Source: Dialister micraerophilus DSM 19965 | GTDB taxonomy: Bacteria > Bacillota > Negativicutes > Veillonellales > Dialisteraceae | NCBI RefSeq assembly: GCF_000194985.1 | Contig: NZ_GL878519.1 | Coordinates: forward strand, 303,226-367,225 | Length of the DNA: 64,000 nucleotides | Direction of reading: 5' to 3' | Part shown: positions 27,336 to 35,883 of the stretch, piece by piece | How the letters are laid out: each line of letters begins with the position of its first letter | Position numbering within the stretch: position 1 is the stretch's first letter | Made by a program: the position numbers and the translations under genes | The notes under the pieces: generated by a model | What the model was told of the DNA's origin: nothing | Databases searched by the model: none | The model's input: only the letters and a program-made list of their open reading frames with translations

Positions 27336-29372
27336 TTAATGATATAAACGTTCTAAAAAAACTTTGCCGAAACGTTTTTTTACTTCACTTTTTATGTTTT
27401 TCTCCGAATGAATAAATTTTTGTGCGTAGTTTCTTGCTTTTTCAAGCAACGGCAAATCTTTTATTATATTTGCAACTTTCAAATCAGGCATCCCGTGTTG
27501 ATGATATCCGAAAAGTTCTCCCGAGCCTCTCAACATTAAATCTTTTTCCGAAAGTAAAAATCCGTTGTTTATTTTTGTCATTATGTTGAGTCTTAATGTT
27601 GTCGTTTCATTTGTATTTTTTGTGTACAAAATACAGTATGATTGTATTTTACCTCTACCTACTCTTCCTCTTAATTGGTGCAGTTGAGAAAGTCCGAATC
27701 GTTCGGCTCCATACACAAGCATTACAGTTGCATTCGGAACGTTTACTCCTACTTCTATTACCGATGTGGCAACAAGTATTTGCAGTTTGTTTTCACAAAA
27801 ATCATTCATTATTTGCTCTTTTTCGGAGTTTTTCATTTTTCCGTATATAAGTCCGCATTTATATTCGGAAAAAATATTTTTTCTGAGTTTATCATAAACG
27901 GATATAGCGGCTGCAAGATCTGTTTTTTCACTTTCTTCTACAAGCGGACATACTATGTATGCTTGATGACCTTTTTGTATTTCTTTCTTTATAAAAATCA
28001 ATACTCTTTGCAGCAATTTGTCATTTATTACATATGTTTTTACCGGTTTTCTGCCTATCGGCATTTGATTTATAACGGATGCATCCAAATCTCCGTATAC
28101 CGAAAGTGCCATCGTTCTCGGTATAGGTGTTGCAGTCATTACAAGCACGTGAGGATTTTCACCTTTAGTTTCAAGCAATTCTCTTTGTTTTACTCCGAAT
28201 CTGTGTTGTTCGTCGGTAATAACAAGTCCCAAATGTGCAAATTTCACATTATTTTCAATCAATGCATGCGTACCGATCAGTATATCTATTTCTCCGGATT
28301 TCAATTTATTTAACAGTACTTCTCTTTCCGAATTTTTTATATTTCCTGACAAGTATGCAATTTCTACCGATAAATTTTTGTATAAATTCAAAAAAGTTTT
28401 GTAATGTTGTGATGCCAAAACTTCAGTTGGTGCCATAAGGGTCGCTTGATATCCGTTTTCTACAATTTTAGCCGCTGTAAGTGCCGCTATTGCAGTTTTA
28501 CCGCTGCCTACATCTCCTTGCAATAATCTGTACATCGGTTCTATATCTTCCATATCATTTTCGATATCCGAAAATGCTTTTTTCTGATCTTTTGTAAGTT
28601 CAAACGGAAATTTATTTAAAACGGATTTTACAAGTTTACCTGAGGGACTGCATTTTATTCCGTAAGAATTTATTTTTCGTTTTTCTTTTAGCATCAATAT
28701 TCCCGCTTGCATAAAAAATAATTCTTCAAATGCAAGTCTTTTTCTTGCCGTCTCTTTTTCTTTATAATTTTTAGGATTATGCAACATTTTTACGGCAAGT
28801 AATTTATCCGGAAAATTTTCACGTGTCAAAATTTCTATGGGTAAATTTTCTTTTAAATTCGAAACATTTTTCAATGCAAATGCTATCATACTTCTCATTT
28901 GTGTCGCCGTTATTCCTTCCGTAAGCGGATATATCGGTACCAGTTTTTCAAAATTTTTCAAATTTTCTTTTGGAACCGCTTCAATTTCGGCATTCGATAT
29001 TTGATATTTACCGTACAAATATTCAACTTTCCCATATGCTAAAATTTCTTCATTTATATTAAATTGTTTTTTCTTCCAGCTTTGATTGAAATATGTCAGA
29101 GTCACACTGTTTATATTGTCGGTCAATATTACCGAAAGAAGTCTCATTCCGCGACGTAAAATCCGTTCATCTATTTTAACGATTTTACCGTATATGAGAC
29201 ATTCTTCTCCTATCACAATGTTTTCCATAGGTGTAATCTTTGACCAATCTTGATATTTTCTCGGAAAAAAATTAATTAAATCTTCCACCGTTTTTATATT
29301 CAATTTTCCAAGTTTTTCAAACATCTTCGGGCCCACACACTTTACTTTCATTACCGAGTCTTCCAGTTTCAT
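27336..29372 (-). CDS. recG: ATP-dependent DNA helicase RecG
   Basis: Branch-migration helicase that remodels Holliday junctions and stalled forks. The 678-aa protein has the N-terminal wedge/OB domain, then superfamily 2 motifs: LLQGDVGSGKTAIA (motif I), MAPTEVLASQH, the DEQH box VITDEQHRFG, VMTATPIPRT, and C-terminal ATSVIEVGVNVPNA and HQLRGRVGRG. An ATG at 29384 is open, but GAGG six bases before the ATG at 29372 supports the shorter start. It is divergent from rpmB, a common arrangement in Bacillota. Confidence 0.96.
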   Translation of the reverse strand: MKLEDSVMKVKCVGPKMFEKLGKLNIKTVEDLINFFPRKYQDWSKITPMENIVIGEECLIYGKIVKIDERILRRGMRLLSVILTDNINSVTLTYFNQSWKKKQFNINEEILAYGKVEYLYGKYQISNAEIEAVPKENLKNFEKLVPIYPLTEGITATQMRSMIAFALKNVSNLKENLPIEILTRENFPDKLLAVKMLHNPKNYKEKETARKRLAFEELFFMQAGILMLKEKRKINSYGIKCSPSGKLVKSVLNKFPFELTKDQKKAFSDIENDMEDIEPMYRLLQGDVGSGKTAIAALTAAKIVENGYQATLMAPTEVLASQHYKTFLNLYKNLSVEIAYLSGNIKNSEREVLLNKLKSGEIDILIGTHALIENNVKFAHLGLVITDEQHRFGVKQRELLETKGENPHVLVMTATPIPRTMALSVYGDLDASVINQMPIGRKPVKTYVINDKLLQRVLIFIKKEIQKGHQAYIVCPLVEESEKTDLAAAISVYDKLRKNIFSEYKCGLIYGKMKNSEKEQIMNDFCENKLQILVATSVIEVGVNVPNATVMLVYGAERFGLSQLHQLRGRVGRGKIQSYCILYTKNTNETTTLRLNIMTKINNGFLLSEKDLMLRGSGELFGYHQHGMPDLKVANIIKDLPLLEKARNYAQKFIHSEKNIKSEVKKRFGKVFLERLYH

Positions 29373-29517
29373 ATGTGTCCTCATTTTTACATTTTGTATT
29401 TATTATATTAAATAAATTTCCGAGTTTCAAAATAATTTGCAACTTATGCTTTGTAAATTCTTGATTAATTGAAATTCATATGGTATGATGAAAAACGGTT
29501 ATTTGAATATTGAAATA

Positions 29518-29546
29518 TAGACATCTAAAAAAAAATATGCTATATT
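29518..29546 (+). promoter_or_regulatory. Promoter of rpmB
   Basis: TAGACA, 17-base spacer, TATATT, about 40 bases before the rpmB start. Confidence 0.5.
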
Positions 29547-29586
29547 ATTAGTGTTGCAATCAGGGACATGCAAGGAGGTGTAGCAC

Positions 29587-29778
29587 ATGGCTAATTATTG
29601 TGAAATTTCAGGTAAAAAAGTATTGACCGGTTTTAAGATTTCCCATTCTCACAGAAAATCAAAGAGAACTTGGAAACCGAACGTTCAGAGAGTTCGTGTT
29701 CTTGTTAACGGGAAAGTCAAGAGAATGAATGTCTGCACTCGCGCCCTTCGTTCCAACAAAGTTAACAGAGATATTTAA
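29587..29778 (+). CDS. rpmB: 50S ribosomal protein L28
   Basis: Small basic 63-aa ribosomal protein. The conserved N-terminal segment is ANYCEISGKK, followed by SHSHRKSKRTWKPN, which matches the bL28 family, and the length is typical. The one zinc-type cysteine pattern is incomplete (only Cys at residues 5 and 50), so this looks like a C-minus or partly degenerate form. It has a strong AAGGAGGTG ribosome-binding site, its own promoter and terminator, and is divergent from recG. Confidence 0.96.
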   Translation: MANYCEISGKKVLTGFKISHSHRKSKRTWKPNVQRVRVLVNGKVKRMNVCTRALRSNKVNRDI

Positions 29779-29783
29779 TAAAG

Positions 29784-29811
29784 TTGCCGACTTATGTCGG
29801 CTTTTTTATTT
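29784..29811 (+). terminator. Terminator of rpmB
   Basis: GCCGAC and GTCGGC stem with TTAT loop, followed by TTTTTTATTTT. Confidence 0.88.
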
Positions 29812-29828
29812 TAAAAACATCGAGATTG

Positions 29829-29867
29829 AAAAACTCCTTTATCGTAAAAGTCATAAAGGAGTTTTTT
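29829..29867 (-). terminator. Terminator of the CofE-like gene
   Basis: AAAAACTCCTTTAT and ATAAAGGAGTTTTT form a 14-bp stem with a 10-base loop; A and T runs on both sides let it act in both directions. It lies just after the stop at 29886. Confidence 0.8.
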
Positions 29868-29885
29868 TGCAATTCGATGCTTTTT

Positions 29886-30530
29886 TTATACATAATCTGT
29901 AAAATTTTTAATTATAACTATCGGTGTTTTTTGATTGTCATTTCCAAAAGGATTGTCTATTAATATTTTTGCCACTTTGTATGGACTGATTTTTGCACTT
30001 TTCCCGAGTACGGCAGCTCTTTTCAAATCATTTACATCTGCTATTACAGCTCCGTATGCTCCTGTCGCTTTTTTTATTTCTTCACATACCTTACTTGCAT
30101 TTGCAGGTCCATATACAAGACATTTATCAAACGGCGGCATTGTTCCAGTTACATCGTCTATTAATGACGCTTGTCTGCATCTTTGATAGAAAACTCCATG
30201 TTTGCCCGCCAATTTTGCAATTGCACCCCAGATAAATGAAAACATCATATTCCATTTACCTTCTTCTTCCATTGCGGCTTGCATTCCGTAAATACTTGCC
30301 ATAGATCCTGCAGGCGGTACAAATCTGTTCATAAGTCTTGCTTGCCAGCATACTTTCAGTTCTTCAGGCCTTATATATCTGCTTTGTGTTATCGCAAGTA
30401 CGGATTCGGCAACACACACTATATCTTTATTCGTAATGATATCTTGTGCATATTCTTTGATTGCTTCTACTATATTGTCTTTATTTGTAAGTATTCTTGT
30501 ATGTACTGGTATAAGTTCCGGTGATTCCAT
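29886..30530 (-). CDS. Coenzyme F420-0:L-glutamate ligase (CofE)-like protein
   Basis: A 214-aa protein resembling the CofE/FbiB gamma-glutamyl ligase domain (PF01996-type). Visible features are VPVHTRILTNKDNIVEAI, the conserved AESVLAITQSRYI, FVPPAGSM and a C-terminal GAVIADVNDLKRAAVLG segment that resembles the metal/GTP-binding end of the family. No other F420 gene is in the window and these bacteria are not known F420 makers, so the substrate is probably something else. It starts directly after the stop of a small membrane protein gene, and the two probably form a functional pair. Confidence is good for the fold and low for the reaction. Confidence 0.75.
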   Translation of the reverse strand: MESPELIPVHTRILTNKDNIVEAIKEYAQDIITNKDIVCVAESVLAITQSRYIRPEELKVCWQARLMNRFVPPAGSMASIYGMQAAMEEEGKWNMMFSFIWGAIAKLAGKHGVFYQRCRQASLIDDVTGTMPPFDKCLVYGPANASKVCEEIKKATGAYGAVIADVNDLKRAAVLGKSAKISPYKVAKILIDNPFGNDNQKTPIVIIKNFTDYV

Positions 30531-31085
30531 TTATTTCACCTCCGATGTATATGAATATACTGCAGAGCGTATTTCTTCACTTTTTATATGTATCATTTCT
30601 TTTTCGTAATAGTAATCGCTTCGTCCTACAGCTTGATAAATTATTTCCAACGGTATATCAGGTATAGCTTCTAAGTCTCTCAATATGTTTCCCGATTTTC
30701 CTTGCATTATTATTTTGCAAACCAATGTCTTATGACTTCCTTTGGGAATTATACATGCCTGCCAATATCCGTCATTTCTCGGTAAATCTTTAACTGTCAA
30801 AAGTGTAGATAAAAATGCCTCGTTGTATTGTTCGAACGGAACGTATAATCTCATAAACGCATCCATAATCGTTCCGTTTTGTCTACCTTTGTTTACAATA
30901 GGTACCGTAAATGTAAATAACACATGGTTATCGCTCATGGAGTCCACTTTAAGTGAGCTCATTTTATTTTTCTCTATGTGAAACTTGCAATCACCTTGTA
31001 TAAAAGCCATTATCCAATATGCAATAAAACCTAAGCAAATCAGTCCTATAACGGCGGTAATAATCTTTATTACTGTCAAAGTCAT
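30531..31085 (-). CDS. Uncharacterised membrane-anchored protein, partner of the CofE-like ligase
   Basis: I do not recognise a family. The 184-aa product has one N-terminal transmembrane segment (about residues 5-30) and a soluble domain rich in beta-strand-like sequence, with no obvious catalytic motif. GGGGTG six bases before the ATG at 31085 supports this start; a GTG at 31094 is also open. It sits between murI (2-base gap) and the CofE-like gene (no gap), which suggests co-translation with the ligase. It may tether or regulate the ligase at the membrane; that is a guess from gene order. Confidence 0.75.
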   Translation of the reverse strand: MTLTVIKIITAVIGLICLGFIAYWIMAFIQGDCKFHIEKNKMSSLKVDSMSDNHVLFTFTVPIVNKGRQNGTIMDAFMRLYVPFEQYNEAFLSTLLTVKDLPRNDGYWQACIIPKGSHKTLVCKIIMQGKSGNILRDLEAIPDIPLEIIYQAVGRSDYYYEKEMIHIKSEEIRSAVYSYTSEVK

Positions 31086-31087
31086 AA

Positions 31088-31861
31088 TTAACACCCCAAT
31101 TTAATATTTTTTACGGAAACTTTATTTCCGAAAAATTTTTTTACCAAAATTTCCGCTCTTTCGGCATTTTCTGTAAAATAAAACAAATCTTCAGTGTAAG
31201 ATTCCGATTTTTTGTTTTCTTTTTTTAATTTTTTCATGGAATTTTCCACCGTACTTTCCGCCGGATCCCAAAATTCTGTTTTATTCCATATTTTCTTAAA
31301 TACGTCTTCAACAAGAGGATAGTGCGTACATGCAAATATTCCTATATCTGTGGGTGAAATTTTCCTTTTTTCTATTATTTTTTTCAAAATTTCGGTTATT
31401 TTTTCCCGTGAATTATTTTCTTCTATAGCATGTGCCAACCCTTCACATGGCATTTCTTCAATTTTTGAGTTAGGGAATTTTTCTTTTATTTTATTTTTAT
31501 GTATGTGCAAATTTATTGTTGCCGGTGTGGCAAATACGGTTATGCTTCCGGCGTTTTCAAAATGAGGTAAGTCCAAACTCATACCTTCAATCGGTATTTT
31601 TTCGTCATAAAAATTTTTTTGCACGTTGAATGTAATCGTATTGCATGCAATTATAATCATTTTTACATTCTTACTTATCAAAAATTTTTTCATTTTTCCC
31701 GCTAATACGTTTATTTCATGAGAGGTACGTTCTCCATAAGGATTATTTGCCGTATCTCCTATAAATATAATTGATTCTTCAGGATACTTTTGTCTCAAAA
31801 CACGTGCAACTGTAAGTCCACCTACTCCTGAGTCCATTATTCCTATGGGTCGGTTATCCAT
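31088..31861 (-). CDS. murI: Glutamate racemase
   Basis: Supplies D-glutamate for peptidoglycan. The 257-aa protein shows GIMDSGVGGLTV at the N-terminus, GDTANNPYGER near residue 35 and the two catalytic cysteines Cys73 (IIACNTIT) and Cys178 (IFACTHYPL), arranged as in cofactor-independent racemases. Its ATG overlaps the stop of the upstream thioesterase gene by one base. It leads into the uncharacterised membrane protein and CofE-like gene, probably as one transcript. Confidence 0.95.
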   Translation of the reverse strand: MDNRPIGIMDSGVGGLTVARVLRQKYPEESIIFIGDTANNPYGERTSHEINVLAGKMKKFLISKNVKMIIIACNTITFNVQKNFYDEKIPIEGMSLDLPHFENAGSITVFATPATINLHIHKNKIKEKFPNSKIEEMPCEGLAHAIEENNSREKITEILKKIIEKRKISPTDIGIFACTHYPLVEDVFKKIWNKTEFWDPAESTVENSMKKLKKENKKSESYTEDLFYFTENAERAEILVKKFFGNKVSVKNIKLGC

Positions 31862-32277
31862 TATTCTCTGTCCTCTTTTGAAATAGAAATCAACTTGGCT
31901 ATTTTTTCCTGAGGTATTCTTACAATCTTACCTGTATTTATATCCGTATATGTACCTTTTGTAGTAGCCGTTGTCAGTATTTCACCGGTTTCTTCTTTTA
32001 CAACTTCATAGTAGAATGTCAATTTTATTCTGTTTATTTCTTTCAAATATGTTTTTATGATAATTACATCATCATATTTTGCAGATTTCAAGTAACGTGC
32101 TTGCACTTCCACTATAGGAAATACTATTCCTTTTTTCATAAGTTCATTTAAACATATTCCTCCTGCACGAAGGTATTCCACTCTGGCTTCTTCAAACCAT
32201 TTAAAGTAATTTGCATGATGAACCACTTTCATACCGTCGGTTTCATAAAAATGAACTCTTCTTTTTATAATATTCAT
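31861..32277 (-). CDS. Acyl-CoA thioesterase, YbgC/4HBT hotdog family
   Basis: A 138-aa single hotdog-fold thioesterase. The family signature is VHFYETDGMKVVHHANYFKW with the catalytic Asp in YETD and the HHANY segment. A GGAGG seven bases before the ATG at 32277 supports this start over the ATG at 32292. Members hydrolyse short-chain or aromatic acyl-CoAs; the substrate cannot be read. It is first in a murI-containing unit, with no clear metabolic link to its neighbours. Confidence 0.88.
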   Translation of the reverse strand: MNIIKRRVHFYETDGMKVVHHANYFKWFEEARVEYLRAGGICLNELMKKGIVFPIVEVQARYLKSAKYDDVIIIKTYLKEINRIKLTFYYEVVKEETGEILTTATTKGTYTDINTGKIVRIPQEKIAKLISISKEDRE

Positions 32278-32352
32278 ATCGTTCCTCCGCATTTTTATTT
32301 TACAGCAAATCAGTTAAAAGTCAAAAACTTATATCGCTGTTTATTTAAATGA

Positions 32353-32406
32353 AAAATGAACACATAGGCTTTTGAAATGTACCCAAAAAACTTATGTGTT
32401 CATTTT
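32353..32406 (-). terminator. Long hairpin after the DUF697 gene
   Basis: AAAATGAACACATA and TATGTGTTCATTTT form a perfect 14-bp stem with a 26-base loop. The stem itself ends in a T run on the minus strand, so it probably terminates the gene upstream. Confidence 0.6.
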
Positions 32407-32433
32407 GTCAGGGTCTATTTATGTAATTATTTA

Positions 32434-33648
32434 TTATTTCTCGTTTTTCGCTTTTGCTTTCTTTTCCGCTGCACGTTCTTCGGCTTTTTCTTTAAATTCT
32501 TCTGCTGCAGTCAAAATTTTGCCTTTTGTCTGTTCGATGGCTTCATTTGCCGCCGTTTTATATGTCACTGCAGTTTCTTTCGCTTTTCCTTTTATTTCTT
32601 CTACCTTTACTTGAACTTGTCCTGCTTTTTCTTTCATATCTTCTTTAAGTTTGTCTGTTTTTTCTTTTACTTTTTCCATATGTATTTTTGCTTGCAGTTT
32701 AAGTTCTTCGGATTTTTGTTTTGCTTGCAATGATTTTATTTCTGATTTATGAAGAAGAATTTCTTTTTTCTTTTGCAGCTCTTCCATTTGTTTTTTTGCT
32801 TTTACTTTCATTTCTTCCGCACATTTTTTTGCTTCTTTGTGAAATTCTTTAGAACGTATTTCTACTTGTTCTCTGAATTCAATTATCGCTTTTTGTGCTG
32901 TTTCTTGTGCTACTTCACTTGCGCCGAGTACCGTATATTTTGCGTCTTCGATTTGTTCTTCTGTTACACCGGTCTTTTTAAGTACGTTGATTAATTTATC
33001 TCCCAATATTTCTACCGTTTCGGATAATTGGTCTGCCATTTTATTTACTGCTTCGTGTGCTTTTTCTTGGTATGCATCTTCCAATTTTTCCAATTCGTTT
33101 GTGAAGTCTTCTTTTTCATTTCCTAAAGGTTGATTTTTAGATTCATTGTTTTTCAATTCTTCCATCTTCTCATCTCCTTGAATTTTTTCGGTTTCAAAAA
33201 TTTCACGATAGGGTTTTGTGTCGTCAGGCATACCGTCTTTTATCCATTTTTGTGCCGCTCTTCCTATTCCGTATGTTACGGATATCGCTATCGGACCTTG
33301 TATTATACTTACGGGTATAAGTGTAGATGCCAAGTTTCCTATTACTGTTGCTCCAAGCGATCCTAAAAATGACAGTACGGCTTTTTTTGAAAGATTTATT
33401 CCGTATATATCACCTATGCGTGTAATCATATATACTTCATTTGCGATGAGTGCCGCCGTTCCCAAAAACGGTGTCAAAACTATAACTCCGGCTCTTGCCG
33501 CTCCCCACTGAATAAGTTTTGCAGCTTGTTCATCTCTATTGTCAATCACATTAACTTCGACTTCAGCTTCATTTTGTACCACTTCGTTCGTTGTTTCCGA
33601 ATTGCATTTATTTTCAAGTTCTTCATTTTTTATTTCTTCATTATTCAT
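32434..33648 (-). CDS. DUF697-type membrane domain protein with long C-terminal coiled coil
   Basis: A 404-aa protein of two parts. After an acidic N-terminus (about residues 1-40), residues 40-140 form a DUF697/YcjF-like membrane domain (AAKLIQWGAARAGVIVLTPFLG...TRIGDIYG) with two to three hydrophobic stretches. From about residue 165 to the end the sequence is almost entirely charged and helical (KEKTDKLKEDMKEKAGQ and similar), an apolipoprotein-like or coiled-coil region of about 240 residues. AGGAGG before the ATG at 33648 supports this start over 33666. The product is probably anchored to the membrane with a long cytosolic rod; the function is unknown. It is monocistronic. Confidence 0.8.
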   Translation of the reverse strand: MNNEEIKNEELENKCNSETTNEVVQNEAEVEVNVIDNRDEQAAKLIQWGAARAGVIVLTPFLGTAALIANEVYMITRIGDIYGINLSKKAVLSFLGSLGATVIGNLASTLIPVSIIQGPIAISVTYGIGRAAQKWIKDGMPDDTKPYREIFETEKIQGDEKMEELKNNESKNQPLGNEKEDFTNELEKLEDAYQEKAHEAVNKMADQLSETVEILGDKLINVLKKTGVTEEQIEDAKYTVLGASEVAQETAQKAIIEFREQVEIRSKEFHKEAKKCAEEMKVKAKKQMEELQKKKEILLHKSEIKSLQAKQKSEELKLQAKIHMEKVKEKTDKLKEDMKEKAGQVQVKVEEIKGKAKETAVTYKTAANEAIEQTKGKILTAAEEFKEKAEERAAEKKAKAKNEK

Positions 33649-33782
33649 GACGTACCTCCTGTTCAATTAAATAAAAAGTTTTCTTTATTTTCATTATACA
33701 CGAATTTGAATATAAGTATACTGATAATAAATTTTTATTTATAATTGATTTTTCAATTCACCGTTTATTATAATTCCGATTT

Positions 33783-34508
33783 TTACCAGTCTGTAAGTCC
33801 TCCGTCTACCGATAAAATTGTACCGGTAATGAATGATGCTTTTTCCGATAAGAGAAATGCCGCCGCATTTGCTACGTCTTCCGCTTTTCCTATACGCATG
33901 AGAGGATATTGCCTGCTCAGAATTTTTTTGTTTTCTCCGCTTTTTAAAAGCTGTTTCTCCAATAAGGGTGTATCTATGTCTGCCGGGCAAATTACATTTA
34001 CTCTGATTTTGTATACTGACAATTCAAGTGCAAGTGATTTCGAAAATGCCGTTACGGCTCCTTTTGTCGCACCGTATAAAGAACATTGAGTATTTCCTTG
34101 CAATGCCGCATCCGATGCAATCGTGACTATACTTCCTCCGTTTTTTTTCATATATGGAATTATTTCTCTCAGTATGTACATCGTTCCGAATACATTTGTT
34201 TCGAAAAAAATTTTTATTTGTTCGTCCGTTGTATTTTCAAGTAATGATTCACCGTAAATTCCGGCCGAGGTCACTACTGCTCTTATTTCTCCGAATTTTG
34301 CCGCCTTTTCAATAGCATTTTTGCATGATACAGGATTTCTTACGTCACAAGGAATAAATACGCTTCCGGATATTTCGAATTCCGCCGATTTTCCTTTTAC
34401 TTCATCTCTTGCAAGTAATATCGGCATATATCCCTCTTCTGCAAGCGTTTTAGCTGTTTGAAGACCTATTCCGGAGGTACCTCCGGTAATAATTGCTGTT
34501 TTTTTCAT
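33783..34508 (-). CDS. Short-chain dehydrogenase/reductase
   Basis: Classical SDR of 241 aa, NAD(P)-dependent. It has the cofactor motif TGGTSGIG at residues 8-15, a VVTSAG equivalent of NNAG near 88, the active-site YGATK near 150 and VDGGLTDW at the end. The substrate is not predictable. A second, closely typical FabG lies at 49.8-50.5 kb in the fatty acid operon, so this copy probably has another role. It follows the aminotransferase gene across a terminator hairpin only about 18 bases before its start. Confidence 0.88.
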   Translation of the reverse strand: MKKTAIITGGTSGIGLQTAKTLAEEGYMPILLARDEVKGKSAEFEISGSVFIPCDVRNPVSCKNAIEKAAKFGEIRAVVTSAGIYGESLLENTTDEQIKIFFETNVFGTMYILREIIPYMKKNGGSIVTIASDAALQGNTQCSLYGATKGAVTAFSKSLALELSVYKIRVNVICPADIDTPLLEKQLLKSGENKKILSRQYPLMRIGKAEDVANAAAFLLSEKASFITGTILSVDGGLTDW

Positions 34509-34525
34509 TAAATTCTCCTGTTCAT

Positions 34526-34562
34526 AAAAAAAGACGTCTTGTTAAACAATACGGCTTTTTTT
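34526..34562 (-). terminator. Terminator after the aminotransferase gene
   Basis: AAAAAAGACGT...ACGGCTTTTTT hairpin with one internal mismatch and T runs, downstream of the aminotransferase stop at 34569. Confidence 0.6.
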
Positions 34563-34568
34563 TACAAA

Positions 34569-35765
34569 TTATTTATATTCTTTCATTGCTTTTGCAATTC
34601 TTTTTATACCTTCAATTATAAGTTCATCGTCATTGTATGAAAAATTGAGGCGGAAAAAATTATTTTTTGCAGATGCAGGAAAGAATGCGTCGCCCGGTAC
34701 AAATGCAACTTCATTTTCAATGCAAACTTCAAATAACTTACGTGCATTCATGTGTTCGGGAAGTTCTACCCAAAGGAACAATCCTCCGTGAGGACATTGA
34801 CATTTCACGTCACTCGGGAAATATTTTTGTATTGCTTCCCACATTACATTTCTACGATGTTCATACAACTTGCAATTTTCACGTATATGTCCTTCGAAAT
34901 CATATTCGTTCATGTACATTGCCACTTCTCGTTGTCCTACGCAAGATGTACATAAATCTGTACTTTCTTTTATTTCGTCAAATTTTTTCATTATGGTTTC
35001 GCTTGCTAAAATCCAAGCTATACGCATTCCCGGTGCCAAAACTTTTGAGAATGTTCCCGAATAAATTACCAAGTCTTCAGTGTCGAAAGCTTTGAGCGGC
35101 GGTATTTCTTCTCCTTCAAATCTCAAATCTCCATACGGGTTGTCTTCAAATACCGGTATTTGATATTTATTTACAACTTCCATAAATGCTTTTCTACGTT
35201 CTAATGACCATGTAATTCCTGTAGGATTTTGATAGTTCGGAATTACATAGATAAATTTTGCATTTTCGGTTTTTGCAAGAATTTTATCCAATTCGGACGG
35301 TATCATACCTTCATGATCTGTCGGAACTTCTACAAATTTCGGTTGTTCAAACGCAAATGCTCCCAATGCTCCCAAGTATGAAGGACTTTCTACCAATACA
35401 ACATCGTCTTTATCGATAAATGCACGTCCTGTTATATCTAAGCCTTGTTGAGATCCGCTTGTAATCATAATACTCTTGGCATCCACAGTTTTCATTCCGT
35501 GATTTTTATACAAAGAATTCATTCTGTCGGCAATCGCCTGTCTGAGTCCCATATATCCACGTGCCGGTCCGTATTGCATAGCATTACTTCCGTCTTTTTC
35601 TCTGACTTTTATGGCAATTTCGGTTAATTCTTTTATTGGAAAAGTTGCCGGTGCAGGTAATCCGCCTGCGAAGGAAATAATATTAGGCTGTGCTGTCAAT
35701 GCCAACAAACATCCTAAATCCGATTGTTTTTTATTTTCTAAAACTTTTGAAAAACGTATAGCCAT
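34569..35765 (-). CDS. PLP-dependent aminotransferase (fold type I, LysN/KAT-II-like)
   Basis: A 398-aa class I/II aminotransferase, probably acting on 2-aminoadipate, aromatic or branched-chain substrates. Key features are ISFAGGLPAPATFP at the N-terminus, TSGSQQGLDI near residue 98, NYQNPTG near 180, and the PLP lysine in SGTFSKVLAPGMRIAWI near 230. The arginine in FFRLNFSY is expected to bind the carboxylate. AAGGAGG before the ATG at 35765 fixes the start. It has a textbook promoter at 35844-35872 and a leader with a hairpin (35793-35821). Confidence 0.88.
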   Translation of the reverse strand: MAIRFSKVLENKKQSDLGCLLALTAQPNIISFAGGLPAPATFPIKELTEIAIKVREKDGSNAMQYGPARGYMGLRQAIADRMNSLYKNHGMKTVDAKSIMITSGSQQGLDITGRAFIDKDDVVLVESPSYLGALGAFAFEQPKFVEVPTDHEGMIPSELDKILAKTENAKFIYVIPNYQNPTGITWSLERRKAFMEVVNKYQIPVFEDNPYGDLRFEGEEIPPLKAFDTEDLVIYSGTFSKVLAPGMRIAWILASETIMKKFDEIKESTDLCTSCVGQREVAMYMNEYDFEGHIRENCKLYEHRRNVMWEAIQKYFPSDVKCQCPHGGLFLWVELPEHMNARKLFEVCIENEVAFVPGDAFFPASAKNNFFRLNFSYNDDELIIEGIKRIAKAMKEYK

Positions 35766-35843
35766 AATATCCTCCTTGTACCTTCCTACCTTATGGCTTT
35801 TTAGTATAAATGCCAAGCCATATTATATTACTAAATTTTAAAA

Positions 35844-35872
35844 ATTATATGTCTAAAAAAAATATGTGTCAA
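35844..35872 (-). promoter_or_regulatory. Consensus promoter of the aminotransferase gene
   Basis: Minus strand TTGACA, exactly 17 bases, TATAAT: a perfect sigma-70 type promoter. The transcript would have a leader of about 70 bases containing the hairpin ATGGCTT/AAGCCAT. Confidence 0.8.
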
Positions 35873-35883
35873 TACCTTTATTG

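Noticed and set aside
29886-30530. Evidence for F420 biosynthesis
   Set aside because: Only a CofE-like domain is present; a single domain without cofC, cofD, cofG or cofH is not an F420 pathway.
34526-34562. Hairpin before the SDR gene as a riboswitch
   Set aside because: It is a plain A/T-flanked stem with one mismatch located at the aminotransferase gene end, matching a terminator rather than a ligand-binding RNA.
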